DNA of 64,000 nt from Burkholderiales bacterium (GTDB lineage Bacteria > Pseudomonadota > Gammaproteobacteria > Burkholderiales > Casimicrobiaceae): contig JADZDD010000035.1 of NCBI GenBank assembly GCA_020851235.1, forward strand, positions 1-64,000, given 5' to 3'. A model generated the notes under the pieces. That model was given only the letters and a program-made list of their open reading frames with translations. It made no database searches and was not told the origin of the DNA. Below, piece by piece: positions 11,177 through 20,252 of this stretch. Positions within the stretch are counted from its first letter, which is position 1, and every line of letters begins with the position of its first letter. The translations under genes were made by a program, and so were the position numbers.

Positions 11177-12178
11177 TCAGCCTCCGTCCAGCGGTGTGGG
11201 CGCGGGTGCCGGTGCGAGGTGCCGGCGACTCGCGATATAGCCGTACGCCGAGACGATGACGAGTCCCACGCCGATGCAGGTGATCCCCATCCACTCGACA
11301 CCGCTCAATCGCTCGCCGAAGATCAACATGCCGGACACGAGCGCGATGACCGGTATCGCCATCATGTTGAGCGACGCCGTGCCGGCCGGCAGATGATTGA
11401 GGATCACGAGCCACAGCAGGAATCCGAGCGCCGTGGACAGCGCGCCGACGTAGACCAGGATGAGCGCGTAGGTCAGGCCCCATTGCGACGGCCCCAATCC
11501 GAGCACGAAGGGCAGCACCGTGAGCGGCACCACGCCGGCAGCCATCTGCCAGGCAAGGTAGTTGAGGGGATCGAACGTGCGCTCGCGCTGGAAGTACTTG
11601 GTCGCGACGCTGCCTGCCGCCCAGCCGAATCCGGAGAGGACCGCCCACAGCTTCGGCGCGAGGTTGCCCGACCAGTCCCACGGCTGCACCACGAGCACGA
11701 GTCCGGCGAGCGCGAGGCCAACCGCGAGCCACTGCACCCCGCGCACGCGCTCGCGCAGCACCACCCAGGCGATGAGCAGCGTCCAGAACGGCATCGTGAA
11801 CACGAGCACGGACGTGCGGCCCGCACCGCCGCCCGCGAGAGCCATCGTGGTCGAGCCGAAATTGATCGTGGTCTGGAAGAAACCGGTCACGAGCACCGCG
11901 ACCCACGACTGCGGCCACAACGGGCGTCGCTGCGCGACCAGGACGGCGAAGAGGACGATGACCGCGGCCCAGGTACGCTCGACGTTGAAGACGACGGGGT
12001 CCGAACGCTCGAGACCGACCTTCATCACCGCCCAGTTGAAACCCCAAAGCAGCGTCAGCGCGACGAGCGCAACGTAGGCCCCACGGCGCGAATGCACGGC
12101 AAAGCGCGACGCGCGCGGCGTCGCGTGCGCTGCGCGTGGGTCCGTCGGCTCGCCCGCCAAGCGGCCCTGCGGGCTCAC
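11177..12178 (-). CDS. EamA/DMT-family transporter
   Basis: An integral membrane protein of about 10 segments in two EamA repeats. Repeat one includes ALTLLWGFNWAVMKVGLERSDP and WVAVLVTGFFQTTINFG; repeat two includes WAVLSGFGWAAGSVATKYFQRE and PVIALVSGMLIFGERLSGVEWMGI. Members export amino acids or other metabolites; no substrate can be named. The GTG at 12178 overlaps the stop of the upstream hydrolase (GTGA) and gives 333 residues. A second in-frame GTG at 12097 gives 306 residues beginning MHSRRGAYVALV and fits the usual length better, so the start is uncertain. The two genes are likely cotranscribed. Confidence 0.88.
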   Translation of the reverse strand: MSPQGRLAGEPTDPRAAHATPRASRFAVHSRRGAYVALVALTLLWGFNWAVMKVGLERSDPVVFNVERTWAAVIVLFAVLVAQRRPLWPQSWVAVLVTGFFQTTINFGSTTMALAGGGAGRTSVLVFTMPFWTLLIAWVVLRERVRGVQWLAVGLALAGLVLVVQPWDWSGNLAPKLWAVLSGFGWAAGSVATKYFQRERTFDPLNYLAWQMAAGVVPLTVLPFVLGLGPSQWGLTYALILVYVGALSTALGFLLWLVILNHLPAGTASLNMMAIPVIALVSGMLIFGERLSGVEWMGITCIGVGLVIVSAYGYIASRRHLAPAPAPTPLDGG

Positions 12179-13056
12179 CGCGGCGCCGCCGCGAAGTCTT
12201 CGATCAGCCGTGCCACGGCGCGGGGTTGGTCGTGGTGCACCATGTGTCCCGCATCGTCGATGCGCGCGAGGTGGCCGTGGCGCAACCAGCCGACGCGGCG
12301 CGCGATCTGTGCATCGACGTCGCCTTCGGGGGCGATCCACGAGGCGATGTGCGACTGCCCTGCGACGACCCCCAGCACCGGAACGGCAATCGCCCGCCAC
12401 AGCGCCTCCATCTCCTCGATGCGGGCGACGGTGGGAAACGGCCGCTTGTGCCGTGGATCGGCGCGCAGTCGCGCGCTACCGTCGGGCAGCTCCTGCGCCC
12501 ACTGTGTCGCGAGGTACTCGGCCTTGTCGCGCGGCAGGCGCGGATTCGTCTTTTGCAGACGGTCGGCGACGGCGCCGAGATTCGCGTACGACGTGAGCAC
12601 CGGTTCATCACGCAGCGCGTCGAGCCAGCGCGCGAGCTTGTGCGGCGCCCGCGTGGGGGCCTCCGCGGGAATGCCGAAGGCATCGAGCGTGACGATGCAC
12701 GCCGCCGCCTCGGGCCGCGCGCCCGCCCATGCGAGCGCCACGTTGCCACCCAGACTGTGACCGACGACCACGGGCGGCGCATCGGCGGCAAGCTCACGCA
12801 CCAGGGCATCGAGATCGGCCACGTAGTCGGCGAACCAGTAGCCGTCCTGCGGCGTCTCGGTCAAGCCGAAGCCACGCCAATCGGGAGCGAGCACGCACCA
12901 CGGACTGCCGAGCTCGTCGACGACGAACTGGAACGAGGCGGACACGTCCATCCAGCCGTGGAGCAGGAAGAGCTTGCGCGCGTCGGGGTCACCCCACGTG
13001 CGCACGTGGTAGGTGAGCCCGCGGATGCCGACGAACTGCGAACGAGAAGGCGTCAT
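12175..13056 (-). CDS. Alpha/beta-fold hydrolase
   Basis: A 293-residue alpha/beta hydrolase without signal peptide. It has the oxyanion region LFLLHGWMD (about residues 30-38), LAPDWRGFGLT, the nucleophile elbow GHSLGGNVAL (Ser about 100) and the C-terminal histidine in DDAGHMVHHDQP; the acid is probably in the VLGVVAGQSH strand region. Epoxide hydrolase, haloalkane dehalogenase and esterase relatives share this pattern, so the substrate is unassigned. It lies 16 bases before the end of the lipoprotein gene and overlaps the EamA gene by four bases. Confidence 0.9.
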   Translation of the reverse strand: MTPSRSQFVGIRGLTYHVRTWGDPDARKLFLLHGWMDVSASFQFVVDELGSPWCVLAPDWRGFGLTETPQDGYWFADYVADLDALVRELAADAPPVVVGHSLGGNVALAWAGARPEAAACIVTLDAFGIPAEAPTRAPHKLARWLDALRDEPVLTSYANLGAVADRLQKTNPRLPRDKAEYLATQWAQELPDGSARLRADPRHKRPFPTVARIEEMEALWRAIAVPVLGVVAGQSHIASWIAPEGDVDAQIARRVGWLRHGHLARIDDAGHMVHHDQPRAVARLIEDFAAAPR

Positions 13057-13072
13057 TGCCGCATGTGGGAGA

Positions 13073-13342
13073 TCATCGGGTTCGACACTGCGCCATCCCG
13101 TCCTGCCATCCCGTGCGATAGTTGCCGTCGCTGCCAAGGCGCGCGAGGTCGCGTCGCTCCGCGCCGCGCGCCGTCGCGCAGCCGTCGCCGAATCCCTCGC
13201 GATACGCGGGCGGAAAACCCTGCAGGTTGATGGGCGGCGCCGGCGGCGCCGCGGTTGGCGAGCCCGGTGCGCTCGTCGTCGTCGCGCAACCGGCGACGAC
13301 GACACCGACGCAGGCACTGGCACATGCCGCGAGCACGCGCAT
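13073..13342 (-). CDS. Small putative lipoprotein with a duplicated Y-x-x-G-x-x-D-G motif
   Basis: An 89-residue predicted lipoprotein. MRVLAACASACVGVVVAGC is a lipoprotein signal with lipobox VAGC, followed by a low-complexity linker (TTTSAPGSPTAAPPAPP). The mature part contains two similar units, YREGFGDGC and YRTGWQDGMAQC, each ending in cysteine, so a disulfide between them is possible. An alternative ATG at 13408 would add 22 residues with an unusually long basic leader. A TACAAT hexamer on the minus strand (13420-13425) may be its -10. I do not recognise a named family; it is 16 bases upstream of the hydrolase gene and may share its transcript. Confidence 0.7.
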   Translation of the reverse strand: MRVLAACASACVGVVVAGCATTTSAPGSPTAAPPAPPINLQGFPPAYREGFGDGCATARGAERRDLARLGSDGNYRTGWQDGMAQCRTR

Positions 13343-13482
13343 CGCTCGTCGCGACGACGGCGTCGCTCGCGTGCGCGACGGGGTGCGCTTCGATTCCGTG
13401 GCGCCCATATCGAAGTAGAATTGTAGCAGTCCACGACCCTCGCTTCCCGCGCTCATCACGCGCCTTCCAATCGTTCGCTTCG

Positions 13483-16400
13483 ATGCCGGCTCCGTCGTTC
13501 GTTCATCTGCGCCTGCACAGCGAATACTCGATCGTCGACGGCACGCTGCGCATCGACGACGCCGTGGCTGCAGCGGCCGCGGATGGCATGAGTGCACTCG
13601 CACTCACCGATCTCGCCAATGCGTTCGGACTGATCAAGTTCTACAAGGCCGCACGCAGCAAGGGCATCAAGCCGATCGTCGGCTGCGACGTGTGGATCAC
13701 GCACGACGGCGAGCGCGACAACCCGCACCGGGCGATCCTGCTCGCCACCGACCGTGGCGGCTACCTGCGCCTGTGCGAGTGGCTCACGCGCGCGTACCGC
13801 GACAACCAGCACCGCGGGCGCGCCGAGGTGCGTCGCGAGTGGTTCGACGAGGGCACGGCAGGCATCATCGCGCTCTCCGGCGCGCGCGATGGCGACGTGG
13901 GAGCGGCGCTGCTCCAGGGCAACGCGCGCGCCGCCGAATCCGCCGCGGCCGCGTGGGCGACGCGCTTTCCACAGCGCTACTACCTCGAAGTGCAGCGGGC
14001 CGACCGGCCCGACGACGCACCGCTGGTCGCCGCCACCGTCGCGCTCGCGGGGACACTCGGCCTGCCTGTCGTCGCCACGCATCCGGTACAGTTCGCGCGC
14101 CAGGCGGACTTCCACCCTCACGAGGCGCGCGTGTGCATCGCCGAAGGACACGTGCTCGCCGACACGCGCCGGCCGCGCCGCTTCACCGCGCAGCAGTACT
14201 TCACCACGCAGGCGGAGATGGCCGAGCGCTTCGCCGACCTGCCCGAGGCGCTCGCCAACACGGTGGCGATCGCACAGCGCTGCAACGTCGCGATCGACCT
14301 CGGCCGGAACTATCTCCCCGAGTTCCCGACGCCGGACGGGCTGACGATCGACGAACACCTGCGCGCCGAGGCGCGTCGCGGACTCGAGCGGCGACTCGCG
14401 CAGCTCTACCCCGATGCGGCAGAGCGCGACGCGAAGCGTCCGGATTACCTCGCGCGGCTCGAGTTCGAAACCGGAACGATCGTGCAGATGGGCTTTGCCG
14501 GCTACTTCCTCATCGTCGCCGATTTCATCAACTGGGCGCGCACCCACCACGTTCCCGTCGGCCCGGGGCGCGGCTCGGGCGCGGGTTCGCTCGTCGCGTA
14601 CTCGCTTGGAATCACCGACCTCGACCCGCTGCGGTACGCGCTCATCTTCGAGCGCTTCCTCAATCCAGAGCGCGTGTCGATGCCCGACTTCGACATCGAC
14701 TTCTGCCAGGATGGCCGCGATCGTGTGATCGACTACGTCAAGGAGAAGTACGGTGCCGACTCGGTCTCGCAGATCGCGACCTTCGGCACGCTCGCGGCCA
14801 AGGCGGCGGTCCGCGACGTCGGCCGCGTGCTCGACCTGCCGTACTCGTTCGTCGACGGCATCGCCAAGCTGATCCCGTTCCAGCCGGGCAAGGTCGTGAC
14901 GTTGCGCCGCCGCGACGGCGACGCCGAGGCCAACGTCATCCACGCGCGCGAGGTCGAGCCGCTCATCGACGAGCGCGAGGCCGCCGAGGAGGAAGTTCGC
15001 GAGCTCCTGCGCCTCGCCGAGGACCTCGAAGGCCTGCCGCGCAACGTCGGCATGCACGCCGGCGGCGTGCTCATCGCGCCGGGCAAGCTCACCGACTTCT
15101 GTCCGCTGTACGTGCAGCCCGGCGCCGCCGCGCTCGTCTCGCAGTTCGACAAGGACGACGTCGAGGCGGTGGGGCTCGTCAAGTTCGACTTCCTTGGACT
15201 GACGACGCTCACGATCCTCGACTGGACCTTGCGCTACGTGCGCGAGCTCGATCCGGCCTTCCCGCTCGACCTCGATTCGCTGCCCCTCGACGACGACGCG
15301 GCATTCGCGATCTTTCGCGCCGGCAACACGACCGCCGTGTTCCAGTTCGAATCGCGCGGCATGCGCGAGCTCCTCAAGCAGGCGCCGGTGACGCGCTTCG
15401 AGGACATCATCGCACTGGTTGCGCTCTACCGCCCGGGTCCGATGGAGCTCATTCCCGACTTCGTCGCGCGCAAGTCGGGACGCGAGCGGCCGGTCTACCT
15501 CGATCCGCGCCTGGAACCCATCCTCGCCCCGACGTATGGCGTGATGGTGTACCAGGAGCAGGTCATGAAGATCGCGCAGGAGATCGGCGGCTATACGCTC
15601 GGTGGCGCCGATCTCCTGCGGCGCGCGATGGGCAAGAAGAAGCCCGAGGAGATGGCCAAGCACCGGGGGATCTTCGTCGCGGGCGCGGCGAAGAACGGGG
15701 TTGCCGAGGCGAAGGCGACCCAGCTCTTCGACCTCATGGAGAAGTTCGCGGGATACGGCTTCAACAAGTCGCACGCCGCGGCGTACGCGCTCGTCGCCTA
15801 CCAGACCGCGTACTTCAAGGCGCATCATCCGGCGGCGTTCATGGCGGCGAACCTGACGCTCGTGATGGACGATACCGACAAGGTGCGCGCGCTTCGCGAC
15901 GACGCGCTCGCACAGGGGCTCACGCTCCTGCCGCCCGACCTGAACGCATCGAACTACCGCTTCGAGCCGGTCGACGCGACGCGCATTCGCTACGGCCTGG
16001 GCGGGATCAAGGGCACCGGCCAGGCCGCCATCGAGGCGATCGTTGCGGCGCGTCGGGCCGGCGGACCGTTCCGCGATCTTTTCGACTTCTGCGCGCGCAT
16101 CGACAAGCGCATCGTCAACCGGCGCGCGATCGAGGCGCTCGTCAAGGCGGGCGCCTTCGATGCGATCGAGCCGCGACGGGCCGCGCTGCTGGCCACGATC
16201 GGCGTTGCGCTCGACGCGGCCCAACGGGCACAGGCGACGGCTGCGCAGGTCTCACTCTTCGGCGAGGACGAGCCGGCGAGCCGGCTCGATGCACTGGTGG
16301 CCGTACGGGAGTGGACCGAAGCCGAGCGGCTCACGCAGGAGAAATCCGCGATCGGCTATTACCTCTCGGGCCATCCGTTTCGCGCCGACGCCGAGGAGAT

Positions 16401-16968
16401 CGCCGCCATCACGCGGACCACGCTCGGCAATCTCGCGCCACGACCCGACAAGGTCCTCGTCGCGGGAATCGTCACGCAAGTCCGCGTCCAATCCGGCAAG
16501 CGCGGCAAGATGGCGTTCGTGACGCTCGACGACGGCCACGCGTCGCAGGAAGTGATGGTGTACAACGAGACCTTCGACGCCGTACGGACACTTCTGCGCG
16601 ACGACCAGCTCGTGATCGCCGAGGTCAAGGTGTCGCAGCGCATGAACGAGGAGGGTGACGCGCAGGGTCTGCGCATCATCGCCGAGGGCATGTACGATCT
16701 CGCCGCCATGCGCCGCCAGCGCGCAAGGCGCCTTTGCATCACCGTGAACGGCAAGGGAACGGCCGCGCAGCTCGAGGAACTGCTCGCACCGCACCGTCCC
16801 GGCGACAAGCCGGTCACCGTCACCTACCGCAGCGCCCGCGGCATCGTCGGCGCGATCGAATTGTCCCCAGCCTGGAGCGTGAACCTCGACGACGCGCTCA
16901 TCGCCCGCTTGCGCGAGTGGCTGAGTCCCGACAGCGTCGAGATCCAATATCACGAGAGCGCCCGATGA
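13483..16968 (+). CDS. dnaE: DNA polymerase III alpha subunit
   Basis: A 1161-residue replicative polymerase of the DnaE1 class. The N-terminal PHP domain begins FVHLRLHSEYSIVDGTLRI; the palm motif PDFDIDFCQDGRDRVIDYV is at about residues 403-421; RNVGMHAGGVLIAPG, YRPGPMELIPDFVARK, YQEQVMKIAQEIGGY and GYGFNKSHAAAYA follow. The helix-hairpin-helix part lies near GIKGTGQAAIEAI and an OB fold near residue 993 (VLVAGIVTQVRVQSGKRGKM). The ATG gives MPAPSFVHLR as in relatives. Its TGA overlaps the ATG of the next gene, an unusual partner for a replication gene. Confidence 0.97.
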   Translation: MPAPSFVHLRLHSEYSIVDGTLRIDDAVAAAAADGMSALALTDLANAFGLIKFYKAARSKGIKPIVGCDVWITHDGERDNPHRAILLATDRGGYLRLCEWLTRAYRDNQHRGRAEVRREWFDEGTAGIIALSGARDGDVGAALLQGNARAAESAAAAWATRFPQRYYLEVQRADRPDDAPLVAATVALAGTLGLPVVATHPVQFARQADFHPHEARVCIAEGHVLADTRRPRRFTAQQYFTTQAEMAERFADLPEALANTVAIAQRCNVAIDLGRNYLPEFPTPDGLTIDEHLRAEARRGLERRLAQLYPDAAERDAKRPDYLARLEFETGTIVQMGFAGYFLIVADFINWARTHHVPVGPGRGSGAGSLVAYSLGITDLDPLRYALIFERFLNPERVSMPDFDIDFCQDGRDRVIDYVKEKYGADSVSQIATFGTLAAKAAVRDVGRVLDLPYSFVDGIAKLIPFQPGKVVTLRRRDGDAEANVIHAREVEPLIDEREAAEEEVRELLRLAEDLEGLPRNVGMHAGGVLIAPGKLTDFCPLYVQPGAAALVSQFDKDDVEAVGLVKFDFLGLTTLTILDWTLRYVRELDPAFPLDLDSLPLDDDAAFAIFRAGNTTAVFQFESRGMRELLKQAPVTRFEDIIALVALYRPGPMELIPDFVARKSGRERPVYLDPRLEPILAPTYGVMVYQEQVMKIAQEIGGYTLGGADLLRRAMGKKKPEEMAKHRGIFVAGAAKNGVAEAKATQLFDLMEKFAGYGFNKSHAAAYALVAYQTAYFKAHHPAAFMAANLTLVMDDTDKVRALRDDALAQGLTLLPPDLNASNYRFEPVDATRIRYGLGGIKGTGQAAIEAIVAARRAGGPFRDLFDFCARIDKRIVNRRAIEALVKAGAFDAIEPRRAALLATIGVALDAAQRAQATAAQVSLFGEDEPASRLDALVAVREWTEAERLTQEKSAIGYYLSGHPFRADAEEIAAITRTTLGNLAPRPDKVLVAGIVTQVRVQSGKRGKMAFVTLDDGHASQEVMVYNETFDAVRTLLRDDQLVIAEVKVSQRMNEEGDAQGLRIIAEGMYDLAAMRRQRARRLCITVNGKGTAAQLEELLAPHRPGDKPVTVTYRSARGIVGAIELSPAWSVNLDDALIARLREWLSPDSVEIQYHESAR

Positions 16969-17969
16969 CCCTTCCCGCCACCATGCGCCACGTCAGCATC
17001 CGCGAACCCGGCCCGCCCGACGTGCTCACCGTCGTCGACGGCCCCGTGCCGTCGCCCGGACCCGGCGACGTCCTGATCGAGGTCGCGTATGCCGGCGTGA
17101 ACCGGCCCGACTGCATCCAGCGCGCCGGCCACTATCCGCCACCGCCGGGTGCGTCCCCGATCCTCGGCCTCGAGGTCGCCGGACGCATCGCGGCGGTGGG
17201 CGCGGACGTCACCGCGTGGCGCGTCGGCGACGCCGTCTGCGCGCTCACTCCGGGCGGGGGCTATGCCGAATACTGCATCACCCCCGCGGGCTTTTGCCTG
17301 CCGCTCCCGGAACGGCTCTCGGTCGCGCAGGCCGCGTGCGTGCCGGAGACCTACTTCACCGTCTGGTACAACCTCTTCGACCGCCTGCACTTCGAAGCCG
17401 GCGAGTCCGTGCTGATCCACGGCGGAACGAGCGGCATCGGACTGACCGCGATCCAGCTTTGCAAGGCGTACGGGGCCACCGTCTATACGACGGCGGGCTC
17501 CGACGAGAAGGTCGCCTTCTGTCGCCAGATGGGCGCCGATCACGCGCTCAACTACAGGACGCAGGACTGGGCAGCGGAGGTGTGGCGGATCTCGCAGAAG
17601 AAGGGCATCGACGTCGTGCTCGACATGGTCGGTGGCGACTACGTCGCGAAGAACCTCCGCTCGCTCGCTCCCGACGGTCGGTTGGCGCAGATCGCCTTCC
17701 TGCAGGCGAGCACCGTCGAGCTCGACATGCGCGCGATCATGATGAAGCGCCTCACGGTGACCGGATCGACGCTGCGCGCGAGTCCGAACGCGCGCAAGGT
17801 GGCGCTCGCGCAGGCGTTGCGCAAGAACGTGTGGCCGCTGTTCGCCGCCGGCAAGCTCGACGTGATCCTCGCGCAGACATTCACGCTCGCCGACGCCGCA
17901 GGCGCGCACGCGCTCATGGAATCGGGCACGCTCATCGGCAAGATCGCCCTCGCGGTGCGCGCCGACTGA
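16965..17969 (+). CDS. NAD(P)H quinone oxidoreductase, PIG3 family
   Basis: A 334-residue zinc-free medium-chain dehydrogenase. It shows the GroES-like part (AYAGVNRPDCIQRAGHYPPPPG), GLEVAGRIAAVG, and the NADPH-binding HGGTSGIGLTAIQLCKAYGA, followed by GADHALNYRTQDWA and DVVLDMVGGDYV. The YPPPPG segment marks the PIG3/TP53I3-like quinone oxidoreductases, which perform one-electron reduction of quinones. ATGA overlap with dnaE implies translational coupling. It is convergent with the SDR gene. Confidence 0.93.
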   Translation: MTLPATMRHVSIREPGPPDVLTVVDGPVPSPGPGDVLIEVAYAGVNRPDCIQRAGHYPPPPGASPILGLEVAGRIAAVGADVTAWRVGDAVCALTPGGGYAEYCITPAGFCLPLPERLSVAQAACVPETYFTVWYNLFDRLHFEAGESVLIHGGTSGIGLTAIQLCKAYGATVYTTAGSDEKVAFCRQMGADHALNYRTQDWAAEVWRISQKKGIDVVLDMVGGDYVAKNLRSLAPDGRLAQIAFLQASTVELDMRAIMMKRLTVTGSTLRASPNARKVALAQALRKNVWPLFAAGKLDVILAQTFTLADAAGAHALMESGTLIGKIALAVRAD

Positions 17970-18041
17970 CCAGCACGCGGCGGCGCGACTCGACCGGGTC
18001 GTGGCGCCGCGACCCGGGGCGCGCGGGGAACGCGCGTCGCG

Positions 18042-18788
18042 TCAGTACGTCGCGCGCCCCCCCGACAGGTCGAACACGGCGCCGGTCGAGAACGAGCACT
18101 CCTCGCTTGCAAGCCACGCGATGAGTGCCGCGATCTCCTCCACGAGCCCGAAGCGTCCCATCGGAATCTTCGAGAGCATGAAGTCGATGTGCTGCTGCGT
18201 CATCTGCTGGAAGATCGCCGTGCGCACCGCGCCGGGCGTGACGCAGTTGACGCGAATCGGCGTCGTCGCGAGCTCCTTGCCGAGCGACTTGGTGAGACCG
18301 ATCACCGCCGCCTTCGAAGCGCTGTACGCCGACGCGTTGGGATTGCCTTCCTTGCCGGCGACGGACGCGACGTTCACGATGCGCCCGTAACCCTTCCGGC
18401 GCATGATCGGGACCACCGCCTGATTGCACAGGAAGAGGCCGTGCACATTGACGTCGAACACGCGCTTCCACTCCTCGACCGGGTAGTCGGCGAGCGGGAC
18501 GTTGGGCCCCGTGATCCCGGCGCAGCAGACGAGGACGTCGATGGCGCCCAACGCCTCCTCGGTCGCGCGCGCCGCCTGCGCGACGTCCGCGGGTGCCGCA
18601 ACGTCGACGGCTTGCGCATGTGCGGCCGCGCCCAGTGCTGCCACCGCCGCCGCGAGCGCACCCGCATCGCGATCCCACAGCGCGACGCGCGCACCGCTCG
18701 CCACCAGCCGCTGCGCGACGGCGAGGCCGATCCCTTGCGCGCCGCCGGTGATCACCGCGGTCCGCCCTGCAAAATCGAGTGCGTTCAT
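18042..18788 (-). CDS. Short-chain dehydrogenase/reductase (FabG-like)
   Basis: A 248-residue classical SDR: the cofactor motif TGGAQGIG (about residues 14-21), NAG-type motif CCAGITG, catalytic serine in VNVASVAG, YSASK with the catalytic Tyr and Lys, and the C-terminal TGAVFDLSGGRATY. An Asp in ALWDRDAG after strand 2 favours NAD(H) over NADP(H). Likely a 3-oxoacyl or hydroxy-acid dehydrogenase; substrate unknown. It stands alone, convergent with the quinone reductase and divergent from the secreted protein gene. Confidence 0.9.
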   Translation of the reverse strand: MNALDFAGRTAVITGGAQGIGLAVAQRLVASGARVALWDRDAGALAAAVAALGAAAHAQAVDVAAPADVAQAARATEEALGAIDVLVCCAGITGPNVPLADYPVEEWKRVFDVNVHGLFLCNQAVVPIMRRKGYGRIVNVASVAGKEGNPNASAYSASKAAVIGLTKSLGKELATTPIRVNCVTPGAVRTAIFQQMTQQHIDFMLSKIPMGRFGLVEEIAALIAWLASEECSFSTGAVFDLSGGRATY

Positions 18789-18888
18789 GCCTTGGATCCG
18801 TAGATTCGCCTGGACCGGCGGAGGATAGCAAACCGCACGCCGCGCGACGTCGCATCCGCGCCGTCAGCTTGTAATCGACAGAATGCCA

Positions 18889-18917
18889 TTGTCATATTCG
18901 TCCGGGTCGGCGACAAT
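18889..18917 (+). promoter_or_regulatory. Predicted sigma-70 promoter for the choice-of-anchor L gene
   Basis: TTGTCA (18889-18894, 5 of 6) and GACAAT (18912-18917, 4 of 6) are separated by 17 bases, giving a start near 18924, about 22 bases before the proposed ATG. The surrounding 40 bases are noticeably AT-richer than the rest of the region. An overlapping pair TTGTAA/CATATT with an 18-base spacer lies slightly upstream. Confidence 0.6.
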
Positions 18918-18945
18918 GACTGCCCGGCTCCTCTCGCCCGGTCCC

Positions 18946-20232
18946 ATGCGCCACGCCAAGCGTCCCCTCTTCGTTGCCGCGCTTTGCCTGTTCGCCGCTG
19001 CCGCGCTCGCCTCACCGACGGCGCGTGGCGACCCGGCCAAGCCGCCGCAGGTGCAGCCGCGCATCGGCTCGATCGATACGAGCACCGATGCAGCCCGACT
19101 CGCCGCGCTCCTCGCGGGCCCCGGTGTGACGATCGGCAACGCGCGTCTCATCGGCGACGTGCTGGCCGCGGGAACCTTCGTCAATGCGCAAGCGGACGTC
19201 GGCATCGCCAACGGGGTCATCCTCTCGACGGGACGCGTGACCGACATCGCGGGTCCCAACCAGTTCGACGCCACCAGCACCGACTTCGCCATGCCGGGCG
19301 ACGCCGATCTCGACAGCCTCATCGCCCCGCTGCTGACGCAGGACGCGGTGATCCTCGAGTTCGACGTGACGCCCACGTCGGACACCATCGCGGTGAGCTA
19401 CGTGTTCGGAACGGAGGAGCACGCCGAGTTCGTGGGCAGCCCGTTCGCCGACGTCGTCGCCATCTTCGTCAACGGCGTGAACTGCGCCAACGTCGGCGGC
19501 CTGCCGGTGAGCGTGAATTCGATCAACGCCGGCATCAACGCCAACCTCTTCGTGGACAATCGCCTTGGCGCGCGCAGCACCGAACTCGACGGGCTCACGC
19601 GGCCGCTCGAGTGCGTCGCCGCAGCCAACCCCGGAATGGTGAATCGCGTGCGCATCGCCATCGCCGACACGGCCAACGGCGTCTACGATTCCGCGGTTTT
19701 CGTCGCCGCCGGCGGGATCCGCTCGCCGGGCGGCAGCTCGCTCACGACGAGTGCGCTGCGCAAGGTCATCGAGTACTACCACCACGACTTCGACCACTAC
19801 TTCATCACGTCGAGCCCCGACGAGATCACCAAGCTCGACAACGGAACGTTCGTCGGCTGGGAGCGTACGGGACGTGCGTTCAACGTCTTCGTTTCGGGCA
19901 CGCCGGGTACGGTCGACGTGTGCCGCTTCTTCAGTACGGCATTCGCGCCGAAGAGCTCGCACTTCTACACGCCGTCGGCGCCCGAGTGCGCTGGCCTCAA
20001 GAGCAGCGACAGCTGGCAGTTCGAGGATACGGTGTTCAACATGGCGCTGCCCGACGCTGCGGTCGCCTGCCCGCCGGCGACGAGACCGCTGTACCGCCTG
20101 TACAACGACGGCCAGGGTGGCGCACCGAACCACCGCTACACGACCGAGCTCGACATCTTCGATTCGATGCGCGAGCTGGGCTGGATACCCGAGGGCTCGG
20201 GCATCGGCGTCATCGGCTGCGTTCCCTTGTAG
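18946..20232 (+). CDS. Secreted choice-of-anchor L domain protein with C-terminal DUF5648-like domain
   Basis: A 428-residue predicted secreted protein. MRHAKRPLFVAALCLFAAAALAS is a signal peptide. Residues about 40-250 match a choice-of-anchor L domain: LIGDVLAAGTF, GVILSTGRV, then FDVTPTSDTIAVSYVFGTEEHAEFV and FADVVAIFVNG. The C-terminal part (EYYHHDFDHYFITSSPDEITKLDNG, CRFFSTAFAPKSSHFYTPSAPEC, PLYRLYNDGQGGAPNHRYTTEL) resembles DUF5648, a surface or carbohydrate-associated module. Domains of the first type often end in a sorting tag, but no PEP-CTERM, LPXTG or autotransporter signal is visible at the C-terminus (GVIGCVPL). Two alternative ATGs lie upstream (18883, 18916). It is monocistronic with its own promoter. 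Role unknown. Confidence 0.85.
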   Translation: MRHAKRPLFVAALCLFAAAALASPTARGDPAKPPQVQPRIGSIDTSTDAARLAALLAGPGVTIGNARLIGDVLAAGTFVNAQADVGIANGVILSTGRVTDIAGPNQFDATSTDFAMPGDADLDSLIAPLLTQDAVILEFDVTPTSDTIAVSYVFGTEEHAEFVGSPFADVVAIFVNGVNCANVGGLPVSVNSINAGINANLFVDNRLGARSTELDGLTRPLECVAAANPGMVNRVRIAIADTANGVYDSAVFVAAGGIRSPGGSSLTTSALRKVIEYYHHDFDHYFITSSPDEITKLDNGTFVGWERTGRAFNVFVSGTPGTVDVCRFFSTAFAPKSSHFYTPSAPECAGLKSSDSWQFEDTVFNMALPDAAVACPPATRPLYRLYNDGQGGAPNHRYTTELDIFDSMRELGWIPEGSGIGVIGCVPL

Positions 20233-20252
20233 GACCGTCGCGGCGCCCGCGC

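Noticed and set aside
17977..18010. Hairpin between the convergent quinone reductase and SDR genes
   Set aside because: The stem is 7 bp with a 17-base loop and no T-run on either strand; expected by chance in such GC-rich DNA.
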